Source: Saccharomycopsis fibuligera x Saccharomycopsis cf. fibuligera (lineage: Eukaryota > Ascomycota > Saccharomycetes > Ascoideales > Saccharomycopsidaceae). Taken from it: a DNA stretch of 64,000 nt. The position numbers were made by a program, and so were the translations under genes. Numbering within the stretch: position 1 is the stretch's first letter; each line of letters begins with the position of its first letter. Location of the stretch: the NCBI GenBank assembly GCA_001936135.1, contig CP012817.1:1302001-1366000 (forward strand), given 5' to 3'. Under the pieces are notes generated by a model, which saw only the letters and a list, made by a program, of their open reading frames with translations, searched no databases and was not told the DNA's origin. Positions 1 through 9,967 of this stretch are shown in pieces.

Positions 1-129
1 TTCGTTGACTGCTCTTAGAAGCTGGTTATCGTTAGCGGTGAACTTCATGTTCTTTTCGTCCTCCTTCGTGATCTTGACGTCGTACTGGTTCGACTTGGAG
101 TTACGCTTTTCTTTGTTTCTGAGACCCAT
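1..129 (-). CDS. N-terminal fragment of an unrecognised protein, cut by the window edge
   Basis: A reading frame opens with ATG at 129 and runs without a stop off the left end, giving 43 residues (it begins MGLRNKEKRNSKSNQYDV). The start is very basic and polar, with no signal peptide or membrane segment. It is followed by a short acidic-basic mix, so a soluble cytosolic or nuclear protein is likely. The 740 bp upstream contain no other gene and would be its promoter. I do not recognise the family from 43 residues. The frame is credible because it is clean, begins with ATG and sits at a normal distance from the neighbouring gene. Confidence 0.55.
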   Translation of the reverse strand, partial: MGLRNKEKRNSKSNQYDVKITKEDEKNMKFTANDNQLLRAVNE

Positions 130-869
130 TTTTGAATGAAATGCCGGGAGGCTGATAAGCGAGTGCTGGTAACTAACTAAATGTTGTTGCAACTAACGGA
201 GGGAAAAAGCAAACACCGAGTAAACGAGCGGTAAGAGTTGATATATCAAAAAGAGCGAGATCAACCTATGTAGCGAGAGAAGCGACAAAGATAAACGCAA
301 CAGAAGCAGAAGAAATTCTCGGAGAAAGTAACTTGAGAAAGTCAAAAAAGGAAGACCAAGTTTGAGAAAAGAAAAGAAAAAAGCAAAGACAAAAATCAAA
401 TAAAAAAAATCGCTTGATATCCGGGAAAAAATAAAAAAAAAACAGAAGAAAGGAAAAGGTGGGTCTGCTGCACGGTGGGCGAATGGGGGCTGTGGATTGA
501 AAGCGGAACAGACCTGCCTTTTTATTTTGCGCAACACACTGTGTGCCGCCATCGCCCATCATAGCCACGCTAGTGTAGCGCCACCCGCTTACATAAGCGC
601 ATATCGTCTGTCAACTGCGACTATTATTGCCAGTGCGGTGGCTTGCTGCGCCATCACGCGCCTTCCGGCGTGGTGTTTGCGCTCGCTGGGCGGTCTGGCA
701 TTGTCTCGATGCCACTGATGATCAGTCGAAATCCCGGTTCCTGCGATTGTCTGTTGGACAGTCGAATATGGGTGTATTGTGCTTCTGTTCAGCTTATGTA
801 ATGCGTTATATAATACTATATACCCCTGACGTCCGTACACACACGGCGGGAGACATTAGAGCTTCCAGC
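130..869. other. Intergenic, 740 bp: promoter of the left-edge gene plus 3' flank of the cyclophilin gene
   Basis: No convincing coding frame. The part next to the left-edge gene (about 180-460) is purine-rich. The part at about 540-720 is distinctly GC-richer, with short inverted motifs around the CGCCTTCCGGCG at 658-669, as expected for clustered regulator sites. Frames here are broken by stops in all phases or encode biased low-complexity peptide. Confidence 0.5.
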
Positions 870-1532
870 TTATAATTCGTCCTTGGATGGAGCGTCGGTA
901 GCAGCGTCGGCGGCGGAAACAGCAGAAGCAGTTTCGTCAACAATCTCCCCAGAGTCAGCTATTACAATATCGACGGTTGGCTTGTCTCTGAAGTTGGTCT
1001 TTGCGCTTTCAATCTTTTGGACAACATCGTAGCCTTCAAGCACTTTGCCAAAAACAACGTGCTTACCGTCCAACCAGCTAGTCTTTGAGGTGGTGATGAA
1101 GAATTGAGAGCCGTTGGTGTCTCTGCCGGCATTGGCCATGGACAAGTATCCCTTTTGGTGTTTGATCTTGAAGTTCTCATCCTTGAATTTGCTGCCGTAA
1201 ATAGACTTACCGCCAATTCCAGTACCGTGTGTGAAGTCACCACCTTGGATCATAAAGTCCTTGATAACTCTGTGGAAGATAGATTTCTTGTAGCCAAACT
1301 TTGGATCTTCAGAAATAGCCAATTGTCTGAAGTTTTCGGCGGTTTTTGGAACAACATCACCGAACAAGCCAATGACAATTCTCCCCAAGTCCTTCTCACC
1401 TTGTTTTATATCGAAGTAAACTTTGTGGGTGACTTCAGGGTCCACAACTTCGTCCTTAGCGCCGTTAACACCGCCCACAAAGAACAAAGCGAAGCTTATG
1501 ATCAATAAAACTGCTGTTAAGAGCTTCATCAT
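870..1532 (-). CDS. CPR5: ER-lumenal cyclophilin (peptidyl-prolyl cis-trans isomerase), CPR5-like, ending in KDEL
   Basis: The 220-residue protein starts with a hydrophobic signal peptide (about residues 1-25, ending near FFVGGVNGA). A complete cyclophilin domain follows (about 35-195), recognisable by [20 protein letters not shown], then SQFFITT and [12 protein letters not shown], which carry the Arg, Phe, Gln, Trp and His of the cyclosporin and substrate pocket. The last four residues are KDEL, an ER-retrieval signal. The family catalyses proline isomerisation on secretory proteins. Two adjacent ATGs (1532 and 1529) could start it; both leave the signal peptide intact. Assignment to CPR5 rather than CPR2 rests on the retrieval signal. 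KDEL is odd for a budding yeast, where HDEL or DDEL is usual. Confidence 0.9.
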   Translation of the reverse strand: MMKLLTAVLLIISFALFFVGGVNGAKDEVVDPEVTHKVYFDIKQGEKDLGRIVIGLFGDVVPKTAENFRQLAISEDPKFGYKKSIFHRVIKDFMIQGGDFTHGTGIGGKSIYGSKFKDENFKIKHQKGYLSMANAGRDTNGSQFFITTSKTSWLDGKHVVFGKVLEGYDVVQKIESAKTNFRDKPTVDIVIADSGEIVDETASAVSAADAATDAPSKDEL

Positions 1533-1905
1533 TTAAACCTCGGTGCTAGTAAACTAAATCTTACTTTTGTTTGCAATAGCCGTAATATCCCAACACAAGC
1601 AATTTTTTTTACCTGACAGCGCTTTCGTTCCAATTTTCGTTTCCGTTCCAAATGCACCAAGATAATTTCTTACGTAGCAAACAGAGCCAGCGCTTCTAAC
1701 CCACAGTCGTTTGTTTGTGAGTGTGTGGGTGTGTGCGTACGTGCAATACTCTCATCCGAAAGAAAGGCAATAGTCATTTAGCACATCTAATCTGACATGA
1801 AGTAGCTCTTGTGTTTTCTTTCATCAATATTTGCTTAGTTTCACATCCAGTATCACTATATATCTACATCTCCCTTTATTGCGCCAATATAATGTACCAT
1901 AAGTT
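1533..1905. promoter_or_regulatory. Divergent promoter between the cyclophilin and USA1-like genes
   Basis: 373 bp between two divergently transcribed genes. It holds a GT-rich run (about 1708-1738) with TACGTG at its end, and an AT-rich TATA-like stretch (about 1850-1865) close to the USA1-like ATG. An upstream ATG at 1892 opens a 12-codon frame that overlaps the main start. I could not find an exact UPR element. Confidence 0.4.
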
Positions 1906-4794
1906 ATGGCTGATTCCCTCAAATTGAGACTCAAATTATGGACTAGTGATCCATCTATCATCAACTTTGATAACAGAATAATCAGAACAACTTCACAGAA
2001 TACAGTTCTGGATATCAAGCACGTAATCTGGAAAAGATCTGAAGAGAAAATATTGGAAGCTGAAGAACAAAAAAAAGGTATCAATGGGATGGATATAGAG
2101 GATTGCGAGGCCATAAGTACGACCACATCATCTACTGGAATTACTAAATTGTTGCACCCCAAAATAGTAAAAGTATTTTATAAGAATTCAGAGCATTTGG
2201 ACAACGAGAAACTTGAAAGCTTCATACTGGAGCAAGACATAAAGTATAGTGGTGAATTCATATCAATACAAATTGTGCTTGCCAAAGACTTTCTTCAAAG
2301 TAACGAGAAGTCTCAGACAAGTGGCAATCATGTCTATACTCATTTAGATTATAAAGACCCTTTGGCTAATATCAATTTAATACATCGAAGTGAATACTCC
2401 AACTTCAAGTTTTCTACTAGAGAGTCACTTTATTGCACAGTTAGCGGCTTAAAATATTTTATACTTGATGAGTTGCGCAGAAAATCATTTGACGGGTTGA
2501 AAAGTAACTCGATTGAAGACATATCAATCTCAACTCACCCAAATAGTCAAACACAAGAACTTGACGAGCAAGCTAATTTATCTGATATATTTCTACTAGA
2601 CACGCTTCCTGCAAGTAACGAATTTAATCTTTATTTTCAGTTGGACCTAAGCGAGTGTTACATCATAAAAGTAAATGAGAACTTAGTGGAATTCAGATTA
2701 TTGTCTTCTAATGTTGCAGGTCGCGAAGTAGTAACTGAGAAAATTAAAGTTAATTCCAATTTAAAAGTGAAAGATATCAAGCTTAAAATCATCAGTATAC
2801 AAAACCCAAAAAAATTGCCAAACTTGACAGTGGATGACATTAAAGTTATATTTCTGGGACAAGTCTTGACAAATGATGAAAGTATTAAAGAAGCATTCAA
2901 ACTTTTGAACCATAAACCCCCTACTTATCCAATAAACTTGCATTTTCTTATAAGCGCAGACTATATGCTGAGACATGCGCTGTTACAAGACTTAAATTCA
3001 GAAAAGGAAGAGAGTATTTGGGAACAAATAAAAAATGGTAGGGCGTTTGAATTTTTGCCTAAAGAGGAAGATATTGTTTATTCTGATGAAGAATATTATA
3101 AACAAAATGGCATCGAGGGTGTTACTACTGGCTCACTGCTGCAACATATGAGCAGCAACAGTAACACAATGCCAGAAATATTGGAATCGAAAGATTTGCC
3201 TGCAAGTTACAAGGCTGTTGTACAAAACAAACCTCCTGTATGGGAGAATTACGTTCTGGAAGGTACGTCTTTCGATTTGGTATTGAGTCAGAAAAACAAA
3301 GAGTACTATGTTGTTGATCAAAGAAAATACTCGACCAGTTTGATTCAAATTTCTTTAACATTGCCTAATGGAAACATCAAAATGGTCACATTATCAACTT
3401 CCCAAGCAATAGTAAACAAAGCAAATTTAAATGCACCTTATTTGATTCTCAGCCCATCAGGTATCGCAGAAATTGCAAAATTGGGTGTCAAAATTGAACC
3501 ACCAAAGATTGTCTTATCAGATTCGAAATCGGAAACACGGCAGGACTTGAGATATGCGCCAACCCCTACAACAATCAGCACAGATTCAAGTGTAGCTCAT
3601 AGTACGAATGAAATTTTTGATAATCTACAAAGCCGAAACACATCACGTAACTTATCAGTCGGTAACTATGCAAGTACAACTAATAATTACAACAATATTA
3701 ACAACTCCAATGATAACTTCAATAATTTCGACAACAATAATAACAACAATAATAACAACCTTAGACAGCCGCTAACACTCCATTCTATGATAAGAAATAT
3801 GAGGAACTTTAATATTGGCGAAATTGGACGCCACCTTTTCCCGACAATAATGCTTTTCACCAAATACATTTTCGTGTTATGCATAGTGATACCTGAATTA
3901 TACACCTCTGGTAAATATTATCTTGCATTTTTCGCTTTTGCTGCAATTATTACTACAGCTTTGGTGAGGGAAGTCGGTTTTAGAAGACTTGAACAGTTCT
4001 TCTTGACCGAGAATCAGCCTCGTCTTAGAGCAACACTTTTGCCAATTGTTAGTACCCTCCGCAATATCACCCGCAACAGTAACTGGGCATATCGAGTTCT
4101 TCGATTTTGCTGTGATAACAGAGCATACCAATATGATGATGCTTTGCTTGAAGATTTTATTTATAACCTTGACGAATCTGAATATTTTAATCAGCATGAA
4201 GCAGTAGAAGAAAGTAACGAAAATCTTGAAGAAATAATTAGTATCAAAAATGAAACGTTGGAATTTTTTAAAAAAGACAAAAGGCGCCAAAGTTCATTCA
4301 AGAATTTTATTTTAGTGATATTCAAAGATATCTTGTTGTTTTTTCTTACGTTATTCCCACCTTTATATGATGAACTTAAAGACATCATGTCAGAGCAAAG
4401 GCAGAATTTAAGAAGCGATCTTATAGTATATTACAGAGCTTTTGCACATAAAAGGTTTTCAAGTGTTGCAGCTGCCAATGAAACTAACGATTTTTATGAT
4501 TACGAAAATTTAAACGATAATAACGATCTGATCAATATTGATAATGCAGATGAAACTAATGGAGAAATATTGACAGGTACGGGCTTTTCAAGAGCTGGTA
4601 CAGAAAATGTTAGAAGCAGAAGAACTAATCGAGTAATTGATGGAGACACAGGTATCAGCTCAATTGAAAACGGTGGCAATGAAAGTGATGAAGGCACAAC
4701 GGTTAGTGATGGTAGTGACCTTACCGTAAGTGATCCTCTTAATAACACAAGTTCCGACACTGATACAGAAGATCGAGCAAATGGTAGTTTTTGA
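1906..4794 (+). CDS. USA1: USA1-like ERAD scaffold with a ubiquitin-like domain and two membrane segments
   Basis: The 962-residue protein has a divergent N-terminal region, a ubiquitin-like fold at about 274-350 (pattern KVKDIKLKI, then DDIKVIF and GQVL), an Asn-rich linker (about 590-620), and two hydrophobic helices at about 647-664 and 671-688. These helices are separated by a short charged turn and followed by a long polar, acidic cytosolic tail. The order UBL, linker, hairpin-like membrane pair, tail matches Usa1, the HERP-like organiser of the Hrd1 ubiquitin ligase in ER-associated degradation. Saccharomyces Usa1 is 838 residues. Sequence identity to Usa1 looks low by eye, so a DSC-complex UBL protein is the alternative. 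Start chosen at the first in-frame ATG. Confidence 0.6.
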   Translation: MADSLKLRLKLWTSDPSIINFDNRIIRTTSQNTVLDIKHVIWKRSEEKILEAEEQKKGINGMDIEDCEAISTTTSSTGITKLLHPKIVKVFYKNSEHLDNEKLESFILEQDIKYSGEFISIQIVLAKDFLQSNEKSQTSGNHVYTHLDYKDPLANINLIHRSEYSNFKFSTRESLYCTVSGLKYFILDELRRKSFDGLKSNSIEDISISTHPNSQTQELDEQANLSDIFLLDTLPASNEFNLYFQLDLSECYIIKVNENLVEFRLLSSNVAGREVVTEKIKVNSNLKVKDIKLKIISIQNPKKLPNLTVDDIKVIFLGQVLTNDESIKEAFKLLNHKPPTYPINLHFLISADYMLRHALLQDLNSEKEESIWEQIKNGRAFEFLPKEEDIVYSDEEYYKQNGIEGVTTGSLLQHMSSNSNTMPEILESKDLPASYKAVVQNKPPVWENYVLEGTSFDLVLSQKNKEYYVVDQRKYSTSLIQISLTLPNGNIKMVTLSTSQAIVNKANLNAPYLILSPSGIAEIAKLGVKIEPPKIVLSDSKSETRQDLRYAPTPTTISTDSSVAHSTNEIFDNLQSRNTSRNLSVGNYASTTNNYNNINNSNDNFNNFDNNNNNNNNNLRQPLTLHSMIRNMRNFNIGEIGRHLFPTIMLFTKYIFVLCIVIPELYTSGKYYLAFFAFAAIITTALVREVGFRRLEQFFLTENQPRLRATLLPIVSTLRNITRNSNWAYRVLRFCCDNRAYQYDDALLEDFIYNLDESEYFNQHEAVEESNENLEEIISIKNETLEFFKKDKRRQSSFKNFILVIFKDILLFFLTLFPPLYDELKDIMSEQRQNLRSDLIVYYRAFAHKRFSSVAAANETNDFYDYENLNDNNDLINIDNADETNGEILTGTGFSRAGTENVRSRRTNRVIDGDTGISSIENGGNESDEGTTVSDGSDLTVSDPLNNTSSDTDTEDRANGSF

Positions 4795-4923
4795 GAGAAA
4801 AAAAAAACATTCTCTCTACTTTTTTTTAAAAAGTTTTTTATAATTTTTTCAATTTATATATATACATCAATCAACAAAGTTATTTATCAGGTGTTCTTTT
4901 ATTCATTAAAATATCGACCTTGT

Positions 4924-6084
4924 TCATGCTAACTGAGGAGCACCTGGGACAGGATTACCGTGAGCATCAACTAAGCCTTGTTGCATCAACATGATCTGTT
5001 CACTACCTGGAGCCTCAAACTGTAAACCCAAACCCAATCTGTTAGTGCTCTTGAAATGGTCGATTTCACCGCTGAACAAAACACTGACAGTAGGCAAGAT
5101 TCTTTTTTCCAAAAATGCAGCAACTTTACCTTCGTTATCAATTTGACCTCTGAAAACACTTTGTCTGAATTCGTATTTGGCACCAATTGTGGTGACACCA
5201 TTTACAACCGGTTCGGCACCAATAACTTGCCCAATCAATGGGTCAGCAATTGGTTTCAAAGTAGCTTGAATTTGAGTTTCAATACCGGCTTCGAGTTTGT
5301 CACTAACTTTTCTCCAAAAAGAAGCAACGAGGGAACCTTGAGCTTGAAGTTGTGCAGAAGCAATCCAGTCACCAGCATTGTATCTACCTACATAAGAAAT
5401 AGCGGCATCTGGTGGATATTGTGCTTGTTTAGAGTAAAGAGCTTCAAGACCAACGGCCAATCTTTGACTGACGGATTGCAAAATGGAACCAACAACAACA
5501 CCGGAAAAGTCACCGTCCAAGAAAGATGGGTTCAACGCTTTCAAATTGATAGAGTAGTCAATACCTTGCAAGTCTTGTTCCAATTGGACCATGGTTGGTT
5601 GGCCCTGAGCAATCTGTAATGTAACTTTAGAAATAAAATCTTTGCTCCATCCGTAGTTTAATCTACCACTAAGAGATAAGTCGTTGTCAATATTACCTTG
5701 AACAAAGAAGTTGTCGGCAGCATAAAGGGCGCTGAAAGCATATGGTGGAATAGTCTTGGACCCGATCGACAAAGTGTGAGAGGTTTGAAATGCTGGGTTT
5801 AAACTGAAGGCCTTGTTGAGGTCTGCGCGCAAACCTGTGAAGAAATATGGAGCAACAAAGACGTCTTTAGAAACTTCTTTATTCAAGTTTTCAATGGTAC
5901 CTGGGTTCAAAAGACCAATGGACTTACGGTGGTCCGAAAATCCACTGTAGACATTATTCAAGTAAGAGAAAATTGGGTTAGAGGACCAGAAGCCTGGCTT
6001 TGGCTTTTCTGGAGTGACGTTGGGCAAAGCGCCAACGTTCAACTTGGCGAGATCGCCTAATGGAAGCGGAGTGTGTGAGGACAT
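4924..6084 (-). CDS. TOM40: TOM40, pore-forming beta-barrel of the mitochondrial outer-membrane translocase
   Basis: The 386-residue product is full length for the family. It carries the porin-3 signature throughout: LNPGTIENLNKEVSKDVF, then FTGLRADLNKAF and NPAFQTSHT, then GNIDNDLSLSGRLNYGW, GQPTM and a C-terminal beta-strand region ending in EQIMLMQQGL. Tom40 forms the channel through which nearly all nuclear-encoded mitochondrial proteins enter. The open frame extends five codons further upstream, but only to a TTG; the ATG at 6084 gives the usual MSS-type start. It converges on the USA1-like gene with only 129 bp between stop codons. Its promoter faces the repeat- and tRNA-rich block to the right. 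Confidence 0.98.
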   Translation of the reverse strand: MSSHTPLPLGDLAKLNVGALPNVTPEKPKPGFWSSNPIFSYLNNVYSGFSDHRKSIGLLNPGTIENLNKEVSKDVFVAPYFFTGLRADLNKAFSLNPAFQTSHTLSIGSKTIPPYAFSALYAADNFFVQGNIDNDLSLSGRLNYGWSKDFISKVTLQIAQGQPTMVQLEQDLQGIDYSINLKALNPSFLDGDFSGVVVGSILQSVSQRLAVGLEALYSKQAQYPPDAAISYVGRYNAGDWIASAQLQAQGSLVASFWRKVSDKLEAGIETQIQATLKPIADPLIGQVIGAEPVVNGVTTIGAKYEFRQSVFRGQIDNEGKVAAFLEKRILPTVSVLFSGEIDHFKSTNRLGLGLQFEAPGSEQIMLMQQGLVDAHGNPVPGAPQLA

Positions 6085-7054
6085 GGTAAAGTTACCCAAT
6101 GAATAACTATTCTAAAATGTTTTGGGTAGTGAGTAAAACGGCAAATATTATGACAAGCTTAGTCTTTTTGCTTTGCCTTACACTCACTATTTTGCCTTTT
6201 TTTCACTTTTGGTTTTCGGTCGCTCGAATTTTGGCTTAAAAATTTTCGTTGCGCGGGGCTCGTAACATCAAAATCTTACAATATTGTCCTCTTCATTATG
6301 GGGTACCTCGGGGATGTCATTGGTTCTTTGAAATGTTGAAGTCTTTAAAATGATTGCAAAGAATGTCATCCGGACCTTACAGGCGAAATTTTATCACGCT
6401 TGCAAAAAAAGAGTGTAGCTAAGTCTTGCTGCTTTATCGTCTTGTATTGATTTCGATTTAGCTGCCCGAGTATAATCCGAGAGCGAGCAGAAGATCTGCC
6501 CCGCACAAACCGATAAATATATTGGAATCATGTAATATAAAAATTTTGAATAATTAGCAGCAGAAAAGTCGGAACCATATATTCTTTTAGCCACAAATAT
6601 CGGTATATTAGTTCAACTTTTTTAGTCTCATAGAAAATTCTTATAGCTAATAAGAGATTTATAGAAGTAAAATTACTTAAGTTTCCGATATATATGTTTG
6701 GTTAATAACAAGATGTAATTTATTTTTTTATATAATAATATCAGCGAAAATAGGCTGACCTGAGAGAAAACATAAGTCAAATATAAATAATGTGATTGAA
6801 TGACTATTTTACAGTTGATTTGTATATACTCAATAGTACGTAATTTAGCTCTCAGGGAGATAAGGATTGTTTTATTAGCTATTATTGATGGAAAATAGAT
6901 TTTATAAACTTAAGTATATAGAATTTACCAAAAAAAAAGTAGAAAAGTTATTTTACTCAAAAAAAACTAACATTTCTGTCATGACAATTGTATTCTTTCA
7001 GCTTTTTTATAAAAAAAAAGATTAGTGTTGTTCTTTTTCTAACATGTATATACA
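6085..7054. other. TOM40 promoter and left part of the ORF-poor block
   Basis: The first 250 bp serve as TOM40 promoter. Beyond about 6600 the sequence is very AT-rich and has no credible coding frame. A short piece at about 6879-6925 resembles the first 40 bp of the LTR-like repeat at 7055, so it looks like a further eroded fragment. Confidence 0.4.
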
Positions 7055-7275
7055 AATGATAGAAAATAGAATTTTATAAACTTATATATATAATATATAC
7101 AGTATAGTTCAATTGGTATCATATAGGTTTACGTAAGTAAAAACCCCTTAGTATTGTAAATTTAGTAGTTTTGTCGGAGTTGTGTTAGATTTAGAGGAGA
7201 AAATGGTTCTGATGGTTATTATTCTTGCTTTAGTATATTTTGTTGTTGATATCTACAAGTGAAAAGAAAGGGTCT
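7055..7275 (+). repeat. Decayed LTR-like repeat, copy A
   Basis: About 220 bp that recur, inverted and very similar, at 8502-8734. The shared core runs from GAAAATA with AATTTTATAAACTTAT through a block around GTCGGAGTTGTGTTAG to AAGAAAGGGT. It lies about 375 bp upstream of tRNA-Phe and on the same strand. Solo LTRs upstream of tRNA genes are the usual footprint of Pol III-targeted yeast retrotransposons. Clean TG...CA ends are not visible, so the LTR identity is inferred. Confidence 0.6.
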
Positions 7276-7550
7276 CTTACGGAAAACTGACATCTCAGGG
7301 TTCATAGCTTTGAATGTAAAAGCCTTGTATTTCAAATATAACTAACTAATAATAAATATATAATTATATTGGGTTGGACCATATATAAATACTGAATGCA
7401 AAAAATGTTAGAGATTCACAATTAATAGTGCTAAATACGCGAATCCTGTTTCATGATAAAAGGTCCACGGACTTATTCTGTACAAAGTGTTAGTTTGTTT
7501 CATCCAGGTTTGTTGGTCTAGAACTCAATGTTCGTCAAATCTTTATATAT
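7276..7550 (+). repeat. Diverged repeat, copy C
   Basis: Starts TTACGGAA and shares with the stretch at 8736-9010, in the same orientation, several ordered blocks: ATCTCAGG, GATGTAAAAGC or GAATGTAAAAGC, CAAATATAAC, AATAAATATAT and TTGGTCTAG. The copies are clearly more diverged than A and B, consistent with older LTR or element debris. Confidence 0.45.
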
Positions 7551-7649
7551 TTATGCAAGTTTTTTCATAAGGCATGTACTATTGGGCATTTAAAAGTTGT
7601 AATTCCTATAGTTTGATAGAGTTACCTTACTTCAAAAAAGTCTAAAGTT

Positions 7650-7738
7650 GCGGACTTAGCTCAGTTGGGAGAGCGTCAGACTGAAGTACTTCAGTATAAG
7701 AAATCTGAAGGTCCTGTGTTCGATCCACAGAGTTCGCA
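7650..7738 (+). tRNA. tRNA-Phe: tRNA-Phe (GAA) with a 16-nt intron
   Basis: A complete cloverleaf is visible. The acceptor stem GCGGACT pairs with AGTTCGC and the discriminator is A. The D arm is GCTC...GAGC, the anticodon stem TCAGA/TCTGA, the loop CTGAAGA after splicing, and the T arm CTGTG-TTCGATC-CACAG. The intron is 7687-7702, directly after G37, and contains ACTTCAG, which can pair with the anticodon region as in other yeast tRNA-Phe precursors. G37 (7686) is the base converted to wybutosine, the pathway in which TRM12 of this window works. A T-rich terminator follows at 7740. Confidence 0.97.
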
Positions 7739-8349
7739 TTATTTTTTCATCCCAGACTGTATAGCCCTGTTTTCTTTAACTCTCAGAGTGTCAACATTTG
7801 CTTATATAAAAACCTTTTATTACACTTTAATTGTTACTGATACCGATGTACTACAAATTTGTTAAAGAACTGAAGAGAAACAACATAGCGAGCTAACATA
7901 TCAACGATATTGCGCAAAGACATGTTACTTATTTTGTTATTACTTTTTACCAATGCTTTTTATGTTATACAGCATTCTGTCATATGGAGTGACGCGAAAT
8001 TAGGTGTTGAAGAAAAAACTTTTTTTGACAAAAAAAATGCTTACATTCGATGCTTTTAGCTTGACTAAAAGATTTCTTTCTCACCATAAGACGCTCATTT
8101 GAATAAAAGATTTAATATACCAGAATGGAAAAATTTGAACTGATTGAATTATATATTAACAGTATTTCCATTTTCTGTCGCAAAGCAGTTTTCGTGCCTG
8201 GTATAACTCTTAATCCTCCCCCAACTAGGCAGTAGGTAGCCCATTTGAGCTTACGGTATCTTAATATGTGTCTGATGAACATTTTTGGGTAGTAAAAAAT
8301 AATATTTGACAACCAAGGTACTAAAGATAAAAGGGTTGCATAAAAAAAT
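7739..8349. other. Spacer between the two convergent tRNA genes
   Basis: About 610 bp, AT-rich, no credible coding frame and no repeat that I can match elsewhere in the window. It forms the centre of the inverted-repeat arrangement made by copies A and B. Confidence 0.4.
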
Positions 8350-8421
8350 TGCCGGCCCCAGGAATCGAACCTGGGTCTAGTCGGCCACAACGACTCGTAC
8401 TGACCACTATACTAGGCCGGC
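8350..8421 (-). tRNA. tRNA-His: tRNA-His (GTG)
   Basis: On the minus strand the acceptor stem GCCGGCC pairs with GGCCGGC, followed by discriminator A. The D arm is TAGTATAGTGGTCAGTA, the anticodon loop TTGTGGC with anticodon GTG, and the T arm CCAGG-TTCGATTC-CTGG. There is no intron. The shape closely follows yeast tRNA-His, whose extra 5' G is added after transcription. It converges on tRNA-Phe, and the LTR-like copy B lies just upstream. Confidence 0.96.
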
Positions 8422-8501
8422 TTTAACAATTTTTTGATTAATATAGGACAATGATTCTTGTCTCTGCGCAAATATATTATTATTTTTAGTGAGTGAAAGA
8501 T

Positions 8502-8734
8502 GGTATGAAACCCTTTCTTTTTACCTGTCTGTATTAACAAAAAAATATACTAAAGCAAGAATAATAGCCATCAGAACCATTTTCTCCTCTAAATCTAACA
8601 CAACTCCGACAAAACTACTAAACTTACAATACTAAGGGGGTTTTTACTTACATAAACCTATATGATACTAATTGAACTATACTGTATATATTATATATAT
8701 AAGTTTATAAAATTTTATTTTCCGTCATTTATTA
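8502..8734 (-). repeat. Decayed LTR-like repeat, copy B (inverted relative to A)
   Basis: The reverse complement matches 7055-7275 with only scattered mismatches across about 180 bp, including the blocks AACTTATATATATAATATATAC and GTCGGAGTTGTGTTAG. It lies 81 bp upstream of tRNA-His and on the same strand as that tRNA, mirroring copy A and tRNA-Phe. Read as a solo LTR remnant. Confidence 0.6.
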
Positions 8735-8735
8735 C

Positions 8736-9010
8736 GGAATTCAAATATCTCAGGATTCACAGTTATTGGATGTAAAAGCTTTATATTCCAAATATAACCA
8801 AAGAGTAATAAATATATGACAATATTGAGTTGAACTGTTTATAAATAATAATCAAACTGAATAAAACACATATTAGCGTTGAGCTATAAATAGTAATGAA
8901 TGCGCATATTGTGAAACAAGATAGAAGATTCTAGGAAGTATTATGTAAGAAATATTAATTATCTGTATTCAGATTTATTGGTCTAGTTCGTCAATTTATA
9001 TAAAGTTAAT
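8736..9010 (+). repeat. Diverged repeat, copy D (direct repeat of C)
   Basis: Same order of blocks as 7276-7550: TTACGGAA, ATCTCAGG, GGATGTAAAAGC, CAAATATAACC, AATAAATATAT, TTGAGTTG and TTATTGGTCTAG. It abuts copy B. Old element debris. Confidence 0.45.
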
Positions 9011-9411
9011 ATATCGATCTTGTGTGTAAAAAGAAAAATTTCTTTGACTTTTGAATATATACAAGACTAATACAAAATATTTGGCGGCAATCCTTTTAAG
9101 TTTTATTCAAAAACTAGAAAATCACACATAATTCTTTTGATTCTTATTAGGTAGAATGATTAGCTCGAAGCTTCACTAAGAGCAGTAGTTACTAAGCCAA
9201 ACAGGAGAAGCAGCATGATACAGACTAAGCTGAACTATAGAGTTGCAGCGTCATGCAAAAGTTCATTCATTTTAATTGTACAATGGCTAAGGACTGCTTT
9301 CTTAGATCAATCCCCGAACAGCCAATTACTTTTGGGAATTTTGTAAATTTCCAACTAGTAACAATAATGTTGGAGTTTTTGCTTATCTAAGTTTCCCATT
9401 GTATGATGACA

Positions 9412-9512
9412 TTCAAGCTATACTGTAGCTACTATATAGATAAGTTTATAAGATTATATTTTTTATAGACTGCATACGGTTAATAAATCGATTTCGTGTA
9501 AAGAAAAACTAA
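9412..9512. repeat. Short, internally deleted fragment of the B-D repeat pair
   Basis: The left half (CTATACTGTA, then ATAAGTTTATAA) matches the edge of copy B near 8680-8715. The right half (TTAATAAATCGATTTCGTG) matches 9017-9035. The material between them in the 8.7-9 kb copy is missing here. Confidence 0.35.
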
Positions 9513-9967
9513 ATGAAAATGAATAGCATAGACAGGACAATTGAGCAGACTTTCAAAAAAAAACTATACACTGCGGTTCTTGAAAGTAACCTGTTCAGAA
9601 TTGTGTAGAGGGAAGTTGCACCTAAAAATAGAAAAATGGTAAAGTACATGTTTAGTGCACGGGTATACTTAGAGCTAGGTTTTGAGCTCCGCAGATAGCA
9701 CCCAGTGCAATGAATTGTCATCAAGGAGGGTAAATGTCCTTTCTTACTATATAAATAGAAAAATTTTGAAAATTCATAAATCATCTCTGGTCACTTTTAG
9801 CCTTTTTTGTTAATACTAAAGTTACAATTTTTTTAATAAAATTGATAATCATAGGTTTGAATTATCATTTAGACTGTTTCATATTTCACAATAAACAGTT
9901 TTTTTTATGTCTGGTATGTTTTTTTGCCTTTACTTTCTATTGCCTTTGCTTTTTATTATTACGATTT
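9513..9967. other. AT-rich ORF-poor spacer
   Basis: No supported gene. A 91-codon minus frame at 9509-9784 has no recognisable motif. The sequence may be further element debris. Confidence 0.3.

Noticed and set aside
193-552. 119-codon minus frame left of the cyclophilin
   Set aside because: Phe/Leu-rich peptide from purine-rich promoter DNA; no motif and no conserved start.
6085-6099. Longer TOM40 N terminus
   Set aside because: The extra five codons begin at TTG; the ATG at 6084 gives the normal family start.
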